This document shows, piece after piece, positions 1 to 5,629 of a stretch of DNA of 7,354 nucleotides. Position numbers and translations under genes: made by a program. Location: the NCBI GenBank assembly GCA_025454095.1, contig JALOPC010000192.1, positions 1 through 7,354 of the forward strand, in the 5' to 3' direction. The stretch comes from Syntrophales bacterium. GTDB lineage: Bacteria; Desulfobacterota; Syntrophia; Syntrophales; UBA2192. A model generated the notes under the pieces. It had not been told where the DNA came from. It did not search any database and was given only the letters and a program-made list of their open reading frames with translations. The stretch's first letter is position 1. Each line of letters starts with the position of its first letter.

Positions 1-887
1 TCGAAAAGCTCGGGATGGGAAAAATAGACCTTTGTGGCCTCGTCGGCCAGCGGGCTGTCGATGTAGATGTCCAGCGGCGAGGCGAGCCGGCCCTCGCGGA
101 CCAGCTTGTTGAAGATGTAAAGCAGATCCTGCGTGCGGCCCACGGCAAAAGCGGGGATGTACACGTTGCCGCCCCGCTTGAAGGTCGTCCGAACGGCATC
201 GGCCAGCTCCTCGAGGCTGTCCTCCGCCCCCTTGTGCAGGCGGTTGCCGTAGGTGGACTCCACCACCACGTAATCGGCCTGGGCCGCATGCACGGGGTCC
301 CGGATAATGGGGTTGCCTTTTTTACCGATGTCGCCCGAAAAGATGATTTTCTTTTCCGGGTCGTCCCGGTACCACAGTTCCAGGGTTCCCGACCCGAGGA
401 TGTGCCCGGCATCGCAGAAGCGGTAGCGGATCACGCCGTCGATGGCGTAGGTCTCGCCGTACTGCTTCTTCTCGAAAAAGGGGATGGAGGCGATGGCGTC
501 CTCGACGGTGTAGAGAGGCTCGACGGGCTTTTCGATACCGGCCCGCAGGTTCTTCTTCGTCATCCACCGGGCATCCATCTCCTGAATGTGGGCCGAGTCG
601 GCCAGCATCACCCGGGCCAGTTCGGCTGTGGCGGCCGTCGTGACGATCTTCCCCCGGAAACCCTCCCGGACCAGGCGCGGCACGAGACCCGTGTGGTCGA
701 TGTGCGCGTGGGTGAGAAAGACGACGCCGATGGCCTTCGGGTCGAACGCGAAGGGCTTGCGGTTGAGCGCGTCGGAATCGAGACCCTGGTGCATCCCGCA
801 GTCCACGAGGAACTGCTGGCCGTTGACGGAGAGGTGAAAGCACGACCCCGTTACTTTTCGCGCCGCGCCGAGGAAGGTGATTTTCAT
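1..887 (-). CDS. MBL-fold/beta-CASP RNA-processing exonuclease family protein, C-terminus cut off by window edge
   Basis: Read on the minus strand from ATG at 887; 295 residues are visible and the frame is still open at base 1. The metallo-beta-lactamase zinc motifs are in order: HAHIDH (residues 60-65), the His of AGHILGS (H162) and the Asp of FSGDIG (D186). STYGNR (211-216) and IPAFAVGRTQDLLY (244-257) follow, both typical of the beta-CASP subgroup (CPSF-73/YSH1-like, 'RNA-specificity domain' MBL proteins). Known members are zinc-dependent RNA endo/exonucleases of the cytoplasm. Full-length bacterial members usually run to about 450-550 residues, so the rest of the beta-CASP cap and its C-terminal His motifs should lie just outside. 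A GAGG (896-899 on the complement) sits 8 bases before the ATG, supporting this start. It is divergent from the methyltransferase gene. Family assignment is firm; the RNA substrate is unknown. Confidence 0.93.
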   Translation of the reverse strand, partial: MKITFLGAARKVTGSCFHLSVNGQQFLVDCGMHQGLDSDALNRKPFAFDPKAIGVVFLTHAHIDHTGLVPRLVREGFRGKIVTTAATAELARVMLADSAHIQEMDARWMTKKNLRAGIEKPVEPLYTVEDAIASIPFFEKKQYGETYAIDGVIRYRFCDAGHILGSGTLELWYRDDPEKKIIFSGDIGKKGNPIIRDPVHAAQADYVVVESTYGNRLHKGAEDSLEELADAVRTTFKRGGNVYIPAFAVGRTQDLLYIFNKLVREGRLASPLDIYIDSPLADEATKVYFSHPELF

Positions 888-932
888 GGGGGTAGCCTCG
901 CTGTCGTGTGGAATCGAAAAGCAGAACCAGAC

Positions 933-963
933 TGGACAGGCCGCAACATTTGATTCATATAAC
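933..963 (+). promoter_or_regulatory. Possible sigma-70 promoter for the methyltransferase gene
   Basis: TGGACA (933-938) and TATAAC (958-963) each match the -35 and -10 consensus at five of six bases, but the 19-base spacer is longer than optimal. Transcription would start near 970, inside the inverted repeat at 963-985 and about 40 bases before the GTG start. This is pattern matching only. Confidence 0.35.
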
Positions 964-985
964 AGTTGCGGCGGGCGCGCAACTG
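963..985. repeat. Inverted repeat in the divergent control region, candidate operator
   Basis: CAGTTGCG (963-970) and CGCAACTG (978-985) form a perfect 8-bp inverted repeat around a 7-base centre. A further half-site CGCAAC lies at 942-947 and is itself inverted relative to GTTGCG at 965-970. The repeat overlaps the end of the candidate -10 box and the expected start site of the methyltransferase gene, and lies upstream of the minus-strand gene. A repressor site serving one or both genes would fit; no T-tract follows, so it is not an intrinsic terminator. Confidence 0.5.
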
Positions 986-1008
986 AATTGAGCCCGCGGG
1001 AGAGCAAC

Positions 1009-1653
1009 GTGGACAATCGACGGGAGTCAAATCCAACCCGGGATAACCGGGAGCGCTGGGACCGCCTCGCCAGGCACTACGGGCTCGTCGAGCGGCTCTC
1101 CGAACGCTACCTCCAGGCCTGGCGCAGCGTGCTCTGGAAGCGCGCATCGGGAAGGGTTCTCGAGATGGGGGCAGGGACCGGGCTGAACCTTCCCTATTAC
1201 CCTGCAGGCGCCGACATTACGGCCTGCGATCTCTCCGGGGGCATGCTCGGCAAGGCCGTGGAACGCGCCCGCTCAGGCAACGCCCGCGTCCGGTTCTGCG
1301 AAGCGGACATCTGCCGCCTGCCCTTCCCCGACGCAGCGTTCGACACCGCCGCGGCGACCTTCGTCTTCTGCTCCCTGGCCGATCCCGTCCCGTGCATGCG
1401 CGAGATGGGACGCGTGACGAAGGCGGACGGTCAAGTCCTCCTGCTGGACCACGTGCGGATCGACCGCCCCGTCATCGGGCCCCTCATGGATCTGCTGAAC
1501 GCCGCGACGGTGCGATTCGCCGGCGAACACATCAACCACCGGACGGAAGAACTCGCGCGCGCTGCGGGTCTCGAGATCGTGGAGAGCCTCGGGCTGGGCT
1601 TCATGGGGATCCTCCGGTTCATCGCCGCGCGGCCCGCTCCGGGCAGAAGTTGA
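1009..1653 (+). CDS. Class I SAM-dependent methyltransferase (UbiE/METTL7-like)
   Basis: A 214-residue methyltransferase. With the GTG at 1009 as start, the SAM-binding motif I is VLEMGAGTG (residues 50-58). The acidic residue after strand 2 is D74 in CDLSGGML, then ADICRLPFPDAAFD (from about 99), FVFCSLADP (118-126) and the post-motif GQVLLLDHV. The segment MDLLNAATVRFAGEHINHRT, followed by AAGL and LGLGF, resembles small bacterial methyltransferases related to METTL7 and to phosphatidylethanolamine N-methyltransferases, so a lipid or small-molecule substrate is plausible but unproven. An ATG at 877 opens the same frame but would overlap the divergent gene and has no good ribosome binding site. 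GTG 1009 has GGGAG (998-1002) six bases upstream, and the family-like sequence begins only after it. Cytosolic; no signal peptide or membrane segment seen. Confidence 0.88.
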   Translation: MDNRRESNPTRDNRERWDRLARHYGLVERLSERYLQAWRSVLWKRASGRVLEMGAGTGLNLPYYPAGADITACDLSGGMLGKAVERARSGNARVRFCEADICRLPFPDAAFDTAAATFVFCSLADPVPCMREMGRVTKADGQVLLLDHVRIDRPVIGPLMDLLNAATVRFAGEHINHRTEELARAAGLEIVESLGLGFMGILRFIAARPAPGRS

Positions 1654-1672
1654 GAAGGTAGGAAGCTGAGAA
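1646..1672 (+). repeat. Short imperfect direct repeat in a purine-rich stretch
   Basis: GAAGTTGAGAA (1646-1656) recurs as GAAGCTGAGAA (1662-1672), 10 of 11 bases matching with a 16-base period. The first copy contains the TGA stop of the methyltransferase gene. The purine-rich run continues to about 1690 and contrasts with the GC-rich surroundings. No function can be assigned. Confidence 0.45.
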
Positions 1673-1741
1673 AAAGGCAAAAGAGAAGAGGCCGCCGCAG
1701 GACCGTGAGCTTCAAGGCCGGAAGTGGCGGCAGGCATTTTC

Positions 1742-1770
1742 TTGACAGCCGGGGAGTGCTTCCCTAGAAT
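1742..1770 (+). promoter_or_regulatory. Strong sigma-70-type promoter for the PEP carboxykinase-like gene
   Basis: TTGACA (1742-1747), a perfect -35 hexamer, is followed after exactly 17 bases by TAGAAT (1765-1770), five of six matches to the -10 consensus. Transcription would start near 1777, giving a leader of about 43 bases before the ATG at 1820. Such a match is unlikely by chance in GC-rich DNA, and it indicates the gene is transcribed independently of the methyltransferase gene. Confidence 0.75.
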
Positions 1771-1783
1771 TTTTACCATCACA

Positions 1784-1810
1784 TTCCCCGGGAGCCTGTC
1801 GACCGGGGGA
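1784..1810 (+). promoter_or_regulatory. Leader hairpin touching the ribosome binding site of the PEP carboxykinase-like gene
   Basis: TTCCCCGG (1784-1791) can pair with CCGGGGGA (1803-1810) over 8 bp, including one G-U pair, around an 11-base loop. The downstream arm covers the first part of the G-rich Shine-Dalgarno tract GGGGGAGGAG (1805-1814), leaving GGAG free. This could tune translation initiation; it is a prediction from pairing only. Confidence 0.4.
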
Positions 1811-1819
1811 GGAGCCGGC

Positions 1820-3472
1820 ATGAACGATTTCAAGAAGGCGGCCGTCCGGATCTACAGCGACGCCAAGAAGGAAAAGCGCCTCATCGAGGGCCGCACCCTC
1901 GACGAGCTCAAGCGGATCGCCCTGCGCCACGAGGGCGTGATCCAGACGCAGGTGGGCTCCGTCGCCGCGGACTCCGAACCCATGAGCCGCTCGGCCCCCC
2001 ACACGCGCAACAGCGTGGACCACCCCTTCGGCGAGCCCGAGGAGCGGCTCGCCCGGCAGGCGGCGGAGCGCCTCGCGAAGGAAAAGATCGTCTGCCTCGA
2101 CACGATGGTGGGCGACGGCCGCGACGGGGTCACGGCGCGGTTCATCATGCCCGAGCCCTACGCCCAGATCGCCTACGGGCTCAAGCTGCTCATGGATTCC
2201 CCCGCGGCGCGGGTCGTCGAGGAGCCCACCTACACGATCCTCTTCTTCACCGACGAGGCCTTCGAGCCGAACAAGAAGAAGAAGCTCCTCGACAAGGACA
2301 TCACCGTGCGCCTCTGGATGGGGGAGAAGCGGGGCGAGCAGGTCAAGATCTGCCGCAACACCGTCTACCTCGGCGAGGCGAAAAAGGCCGTCTTCATGTT
2401 CGAGGACTGGCGCGTGAAGGCCATCGACAGGGCGGGCATCTTCCTGCACGCAGGTGCCCGCAGGGACTGGCTCTGGGTCCACGACCTCGAGACGGACCGG
2501 CCGGAATTGACAGAAGTGGTCACGGCCATCTCGGGGCTCACCGCCACGGGGAAGACGACGACCCTGTGCCGGCGCCTTGCGCGCCTGCCCCGGGAGAGCT
2601 CCGAGATGATCGGAGACGACGGGGGCATCTTCGGCTTCGACGGCAGCTACGCCGCCTTCGAGATCGGCGGGCTCTACGTGAAAACGGAGGGCCTCGACGA
2701 GAGCCAGCCCGAGATCCTCCGGGCCGCCGAGTCGAGGGACGCCTTCCTCGAGAACGTCGCCGTCACGAAGTACCCCTACATGCCCGACTTCAAGGACACC
2801 CGCAAGACGGGCAACGGACGGGCCGTCGTGACGCGGGAGAAGCTCGAGATCGCAAGCGCCGGGCTTCGCGCCGACCGGCTGAATTCCATCGTCATGCTCA
2901 CGCGCAACCCGCTGGCCAACGTGATCAGCAAGCTCACGCCCGAACAGGCCACCATGATGTTCATCTACGGCGAGTCCATCGAGAGCTCGGGCGGCAACCC
3001 CGAAGAGGCGGGCAGGTTCAAGCGCGAGTTCTTCCTCGACCCCTTCATGGCGGGCGACCGGCTCGAGCACGCCATGATCTTCTACGAAATCTTGAAGAAG
3101 AGCCGCATCAAGTGCTACCTTGCCAACACGGGGACGATCGGCCAGGGCGACGAGAAGGTGACGCTGCGGCAGTCCCTGGCGGCCTACAACGACATGCTCC
3201 GGTACCAGCTGCGCTTCAGCACCGAGCCGGACTACCTGGGGCTGCACTACCCGATCAAGTGCGACCGCGCGAACCTGGACCTGATGATCGCCCACCGGCT
3301 CTTCCCGGACCGGGAGCTCCTCAGGAAAAAGCTCGTCGACTTCTTCCGCGGCCGCGAGCACTTCCTCGAGGACTTCGAAGGCACGTACGGCAAGATCCCC
3401 GAGGCCATCCGAGAGTCCGTCCCCTACCGCTACCGGGACATCAACGACAGCGAGCGGATCCTGGCGGAGTAG
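1820..3472 (+). CDS. Divergent ATP-dependent phosphoenolpyruvate carboxykinase family protein
   Basis: A 550-residue protein. It carries the family's kinase-1a P-loop (GLTATGKTTTL, 239-249), kinase-2 motif IGDDGGIFGFDG (264-275), a segment like the family's E-P-E-I...LENV (ESQPEILRAAESRDAFLENV, 294-313) and KLTPEQATMMFIYG (371-384). True ATP-PEPCKs convert oxaloacetate plus ATP to PEP and CO2 in the cytosol for gluconeogenesis. Length is close to the usual 520-540. Differences are marked: the canonical stretch after the DD pair, with its HGW and DDDG elements, is shortened, and the Lys metal ligand of the K-K-G-[IM]-F region seems replaced (RAGIF, 204-208). R101 and H221 are possible equivalents of the substrate Arg and metal His. 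ATG 1820 is chosen because AGGAG (1810-1814) precedes it by 5 bases; an in-frame upstream extension to 1724 would cross the promoter. Fold and ATP binding are well supported; the exact reaction is not. Confidence 0.82.
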   Translation: MNDFKKAAVRIYSDAKKEKRLIEGRTLDELKRIALRHEGVIQTQVGSVAADSEPMSRSAPHTRNSVDHPFGEPEERLARQAAERLAKEKIVCLDTMVGDGRDGVTARFIMPEPYAQIAYGLKLLMDSPAARVVEEPTYTILFFTDEAFEPNKKKKLLDKDITVRLWMGEKRGEQVKICRNTVYLGEAKKAVFMFEDWRVKAIDRAGIFLHAGARRDWLWVHDLETDRPELTEVVTAISGLTATGKTTTLCRRLARLPRESSEMIGDDGGIFGFDGSYAAFEIGGLYVKTEGLDESQPEILRAAESRDAFLENVAVTKYPYMPDFKDTRKTGNGRAVVTREKLEIASAGLRADRLNSIVMLTRNPLANVISKLTPEQATMMFIYGESIESSGGNPEEAGRFKREFFLDPFMAGDRLEHAMIFYEILKKSRIKCYLANTGTIGQGDEKVTLRQSLAAYNDMLRYQLRFSTEPDYLGLHYPIKCDRANLDLMIAHRLFPDRELLRKKLVDFFRGREHFLEDFEGTYGKIPEAIRESVPYRYRDINDSERILAE

Positions 3473-3501
3473 CGGACGGGAACGGAAAATGCGGAACCGA
3501 G

Positions 3502-3533
3502 GCCGCTCCCTGTGCCAGGCGGGCGGCTTTTTT
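3502..3533 (+). terminator. Intrinsic terminator after the PEP carboxykinase-like gene
   Basis: GCCGC (3502-3506) pairs with GCGGC (3523-3527). The stem continues through a T-G pair, a C-G pair and CCTG/CAGG (3509-3512 with 3516-3519), with one bulged C (3520) and a 3-base TGC loop. Six T residues follow directly (3528-3533). It lies 29 bases after the stop codon and is a textbook rho-independent terminator, separating this gene from mtgA. Confidence 0.85.
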
Positions 3534-3563
3534 CACCCGGACCGCTGACGCACAAATTGAGGA

Positions 3564-3592
3564 TTGATTTCCCGGCCGATTGACGATAGAAA
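3564..3592 (+). promoter_or_regulatory. Possible promoter for the mtgA-like gene
   Basis: TTGATT (3564-3569) and TAGAAA (3587-3592) are spaced by 17 bases, each matching consensus at four of six positions. The site lies just after the preceding terminator and about 30 bases before the ATG at 3624, where a promoter is needed. Individually weak. Confidence 0.38.
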
Positions 3593-3623
3593 CTCCTTTC
3601 CACATCCGGGGTGAGTGCAAGAC

Positions 3624-4532
3624 ATGGATCTGCTGAAGAAATGGTTCCGGTTTCTCGTCATCGGCCTCCTCCTCTTCGCGGGGGCGGTGATCGTCTACAT
3701 CTCCACGGCTTTCTACTACGACGACGTGGCGGCGCTGCAGAGGAAGAACCCCGGGAAAACGGCGTTCATGACCCACCGGGAGATCGAGTGGGAGTTCAAG
3801 GGGCTCAAGAACCGAAAGATCCAGCAGGTCTACGTGCCCCTTTCGAAGATCTCCCCCTACGCCGCGAAGGCCGTCCTCATCGCCGAGGACGACAAGTTCT
3901 ACTCCCACGAGGGGTTCGACTTCGAGGCCATGCAGAAGGCCATCGAGAAGGACATCAAGCTGGGAAAGCTCAAGTACGGCGGCAGCACGATCAGCCAGCA
4001 GCTTGCCAAGAACCTCTTCCTTTCGCCGACGAAAAACCCCCTGAGGAAGATCAAGGAAGCCATCCTGACCTGGCGGATCGAGAACAACCTGTCCAAGCGG
4101 AGAATCCTGGAGCTCTACCTCAACGTGGCCGAGTGGGGCGACGGGATCTTCGGCATCGAGGCCGCCTCGCGGCACTACTTCGGCAAGTCCGCCGCGGAGC
4201 TCGCACCGATGGAGGCGGCGCGGCTCGCCGTCGTCCTGCCCAAGAAGAGGGCCGAGATCGTCTACGGGATCATGGTCAGGCGGGGCATCGTGATCGAGGA
4301 GTACGAGGACATCATGAAGGCGCCGCCCGACGGCCCCCCTGCCGAGACGGGAGCCCCGAGGCCCCCCGGGCAGACATCGGGCACGGTCGACATGGCCGAA
4401 AAAACGGGCGCGGCGCCTGAAAAGCCGGGGGACGCGCCGGCGGAAACGAGGCAAATCCCTGCCTCGCCCCCCGCTGACCGGGTGGAGAAGAGCGCCGGGC
4501 AGGCCGGCTCTTCATCGGGCCAGGGAAAGTGA
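3624..4532 (+). CDS. mtgA: Monofunctional biosynthetic peptidoglycan glycosyltransferase (GT51)
   Basis: A 302-residue inner-membrane protein that should polymerise lipid II into glycan strands on the periplasmic side. It has one N-terminal membrane anchor (about residues 8-30), then the GT51 motifs in order: AEDDKFYSHEGFD (87-99, catalytic E88), GGSTISQQLAKNLFL (119-133), RKIKEAILTWRIE (141-153, second conserved Glu E145) and KRRILELYLNVAEWGDGIFGIEAA (158-181). No transpeptidase domain follows, so it is monofunctional. E. coli MtgA is about 242 residues. The excess here is a tail from about residue 232 rich in Pro, Ala, Gly and charged residues, probably disordered, and the usual C-terminal end of MtgA is not recognisable. 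ATG 3624 is preferred over the in-frame GTG at 3615: GGGGTGA (3608-3614) lies 9 bases before it, and the anchor starts immediately. The cupin gene converges on it. Confidence 0.92.
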   Translation: MDLLKKWFRFLVIGLLLFAGAVIVYISTAFYYDDVAALQRKNPGKTAFMTHREIEWEFKGLKNRKIQQVYVPLSKISPYAAKAVLIAEDDKFYSHEGFDFEAMQKAIEKDIKLGKLKYGGSTISQQLAKNLFLSPTKNPLRKIKEAILTWRIENNLSKRRILELYLNVAEWGDGIFGIEAASRHYFGKSAAELAPMEAARLAVVLPKKRAEIVYGIMVRRGIVIEEYEDIMKAPPDGPPAETGAPRPPGQTSGTVDMAEKTGAAPEKPGDAPAETRQIPASPPADRVEKSAGQAGSSSGQGK

Positions 4533-4533
4533 A

Positions 4534-4554
4534 CCTGCAAAGGGCGGCTGCAGG
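4534..4554. other. Inverted repeat between convergent mtgA and cupin genes
   Basis: CCTGCA (4534-4539) and TGCAGG (4549-4554) form a perfect 6-bp stem with a 9-base loop in the 28-base gap between the two stop codons. It may act as a weak bidirectional terminator, but neither side has a T-tract, so the role is uncertain. Confidence 0.35.
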
Positions 4555-4560
4555 CAGTCG

Positions 4561-4932
4561 TCAGTTCGCCTTGGCGTAATCGATCATCCCCTGGAAATCG
4601 ACGACGACAACCGGTTCGTTGCCGACGACCCAGGCATCGTGGCCTACCGGCAGAAGCGTCACGTCACCCGCCCGGCTGTCGAACTCCGTCCCGTCATCCA
4701 TGACGACGTGCATCGTCCCGGAGAGCTGGTACTGAAAATGCGGCGCCTCGCAACTCTTCGTCTTCGCCAGGGGCTTCACGGACTCGGACCATTTCCATCC
4801 CGGCTCGAAGATTGCCCGGCCGACGAGCGCGCCCCCGATCCTGACCAGTTCCACCTTCCCCTTTGGAAAAGTCCTCACTTCTTCGGGCTTGCCGAAGCTC
4901 TTCCGTTCCGCTTTATTCTCACCGTGCTTCAT
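4561..4932 (-). CDS. Small cupin-domain protein
   Basis: A 123-residue single-domain cupin, presumably cytosolic. The first conserved block is GTMHVVMDDGTEFDSRAGDV (72-91), preceded by PHFQYQLSG (64-72). The second block is the LPVGHDAWVVG segment (94-104) with H98. The segment EPGWKWSESVKP (43-54) is typical of a common bacterial family of short cupins annotated only as 'cupin domain-containing'. The canonical metal-binding HxH...E set is degenerate: H65 is present, but the second His position is Gln (Q67) and no clear Glu follows, so metal-dependent catalysis is doubtful and small-molecule binding or a regulatory role is as likely. ATG at 4932 has GAGG (4941-4944 on the complement) 8 bases upstream. 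It has its own promoter and a leader palindrome. No pathway can be inferred from neighbours. Confidence 0.86.
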   Translation of the reverse strand: MKHGENKAERKSFGKPEEVRTFPKGKVELVRIGGALVGRAIFEPGWKWSESVKPLAKTKSCEAPHFQYQLSGTMHVVMDDGTEFDSRAGDVTLLPVGHDAWVVGNEPVVVVDFQGMIDYAKAN

Positions 4933-4962
4933 GGCTTCTTCCTCACTTTCCCCTATCTTTCC

Positions 4963-4980
4963 TGCCCGACGTGACGGGCA
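4963..4980. repeat. Palindrome in the leader of the cupin gene, candidate operator
   Basis: TGCCCG (4963-4968) and CGGGCA (4975-4980) form perfect 6-bp inverted arms around ACGTGA. The element lies between the predicted start of transcription (about 5002) and the ribosome binding site (4941-4944) of the minus-strand cupin gene, where a bound repressor or RNA hairpin could control expression. No T-tract follows on either strand. Confidence 0.45.
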
Positions 4981-5008
4981 CGCAATCCGGATCCTTCTCT
5001 ATTCGCTC

Positions 5009-5036
5009 AATCTATATTCCCCGCTCCTCCCGTCAA
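5009..5036 (-). promoter_or_regulatory. Probable promoter for the cupin gene
   Basis: On the minus strand TTGACG (complement of 5031-5036) and TAGATT (complement of 5009-5014) are separated by 16 bases, matching consensus at five and four of six positions. Transcription would begin near 5002, giving a leader of about 70 bases containing the palindrome at 4963-4980. Confidence 0.5.
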
Positions 5037-5122
5037 TCCGGCGGCGGATGAGTTTCCCCGGCGAAAAACCCTGCAACGATATCGGGTAGAAGCTGAACAC
5101 AGACAGGAGCGAGCGCCCCACA

Positions 5123-5151
5123 TTGAAAATCGGCATTATTGGTGGTAGTGT
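5123..5151 (+). promoter_or_regulatory. Possible promoter for the lipoprotein-GT-VTT-glucokinase operon
   Basis: TTGAAA (5123-5128, five of six) is followed after 17 bases by TAGTGT (5146-5151, only three of six). A start near 5158 would leave a leader of about 28 bases before the ATG at 5186. The region 5037-5122 between this site and the cupin promoter shows no gene that I can support. Confidence 0.35.
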
Positions 5152-5185
5152 GAATGGCAAGCGTCGCCTGTCTCCGGGGTACAGC

Positions 5186-5629
5186 ATGAGTCATCGAATC
5201 CTGCCCATTTTGATGATGGGGATCATGATCCTTACGGGATGCCAGAAATCGGCCGCAGAAACGGGCCTCAGGGCCGGAAGACTGCAGCCCTGCCCGGACA
5301 CGCCCAACTGCGTCTGCACCCAGGACAGCTCGGAGCGGCACCGCATCGAGCCCCTGCGCTATGCGGGCACGAGGGAAGAAGCCCGGGAGAGGCTCCTCAA
5401 GCTCATCGGACAGATGGAGCGCGCGAGCCTCGTGAAGGCCGAGCCCGGCTACATCCACGCCGAGTTCCGCTCTGCCGTCTTCCGCTTCGTCGACGACGTG
5501 GAGTTCCTCTTCGACGATGCCGCCAAGCTCATCCACTTCCGATCCGCCGCGCGGGCGGGGACCTACGACTTCAAGGTCAACCGCAACCGGATGGAGGACA
5601 TCCGCAGGCGCTTCGCGGAGCCCGCATGA
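5186..5629 (+). CDS. DUF1499 family lipoprotein
   Basis: A 147-residue predicted lipoprotein: a short basic start (MSHR), a hydrophobic stretch and lipobox LTGC with Cys19 as the lipidated residue. Gln at +2 suggests outer-membrane sorting in a Gram-negative host. The mature part matches DUF1499, with CPDTPNCVCTQDS (36-48), FVDDVEF (101-107) and IHFRSAARAGTYDFKVNRNR (116-135), the last resembling the family's RSASR-G-D-NR block. Function of DUF1499 is not known. The frame is open upstream to a TTG at 5123, but ATG 5186 is preferred: it gives a normal-length signal peptide, and GGGG (5176-5179) lies six bases before it. It is first in an apparent four-gene operon; its TGA overlaps the next ATG (ATGA). 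Confidence 0.88.
   Translation: MSHRILPILMMGIMILTGCQKSAAETGLRAGRLQPCPDTPNCVCTQDSSERHRIEPLRYAGTREEARERLLKLIGQMERASLVKAEPGYIHAEFRSAVFRFVDDVEFLFDDAAKLIHFRSAARAGTYDFKVNRNRMEDIRRRFAEPA

Noticed and set aside
15..953. Plus-strand open frame of 312 codons opposite the MBL-fold gene
   Set aside because: The minus strand encodes all the zinc and beta-CASP motifs here; this frame has no recognisable domain and is a high-GC antisense shadow.
877..1008. N-terminal extension of the methyltransferase to the ATG at 877
   Set aside because: It would overlap the divergent gene start, lacks a ribosome binding site and adds sequence unlike the family; GTG 1009 has a well-spaced GGGAG.
1691..1731. GCCGCC (1691-1696) pairing with GGCGGC (1726-1731) as a terminator for the methyltransferase gene
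   Set aside because: The loop of 29 bases is too long and the following T-run is only four bases and offset; not convincing as an intrinsic terminator.
1712..3361. Minus-strand open frame of 549 codons opposite the PEP carboxykinase-like gene
   Set aside because: It shows only Val/Glu/Asp/Leu-rich antisense composition with no motif, and the plus strand has a P-loop protein with promoter, ribosome binding site and terminator.
5123..5185. TTG start at 5123 for the DUF1499 lipoprotein
   Set aside because: It would put 21 extra residues before a complete lipoprotein signal peptide, and the TTG lies in the predicted -35 element.
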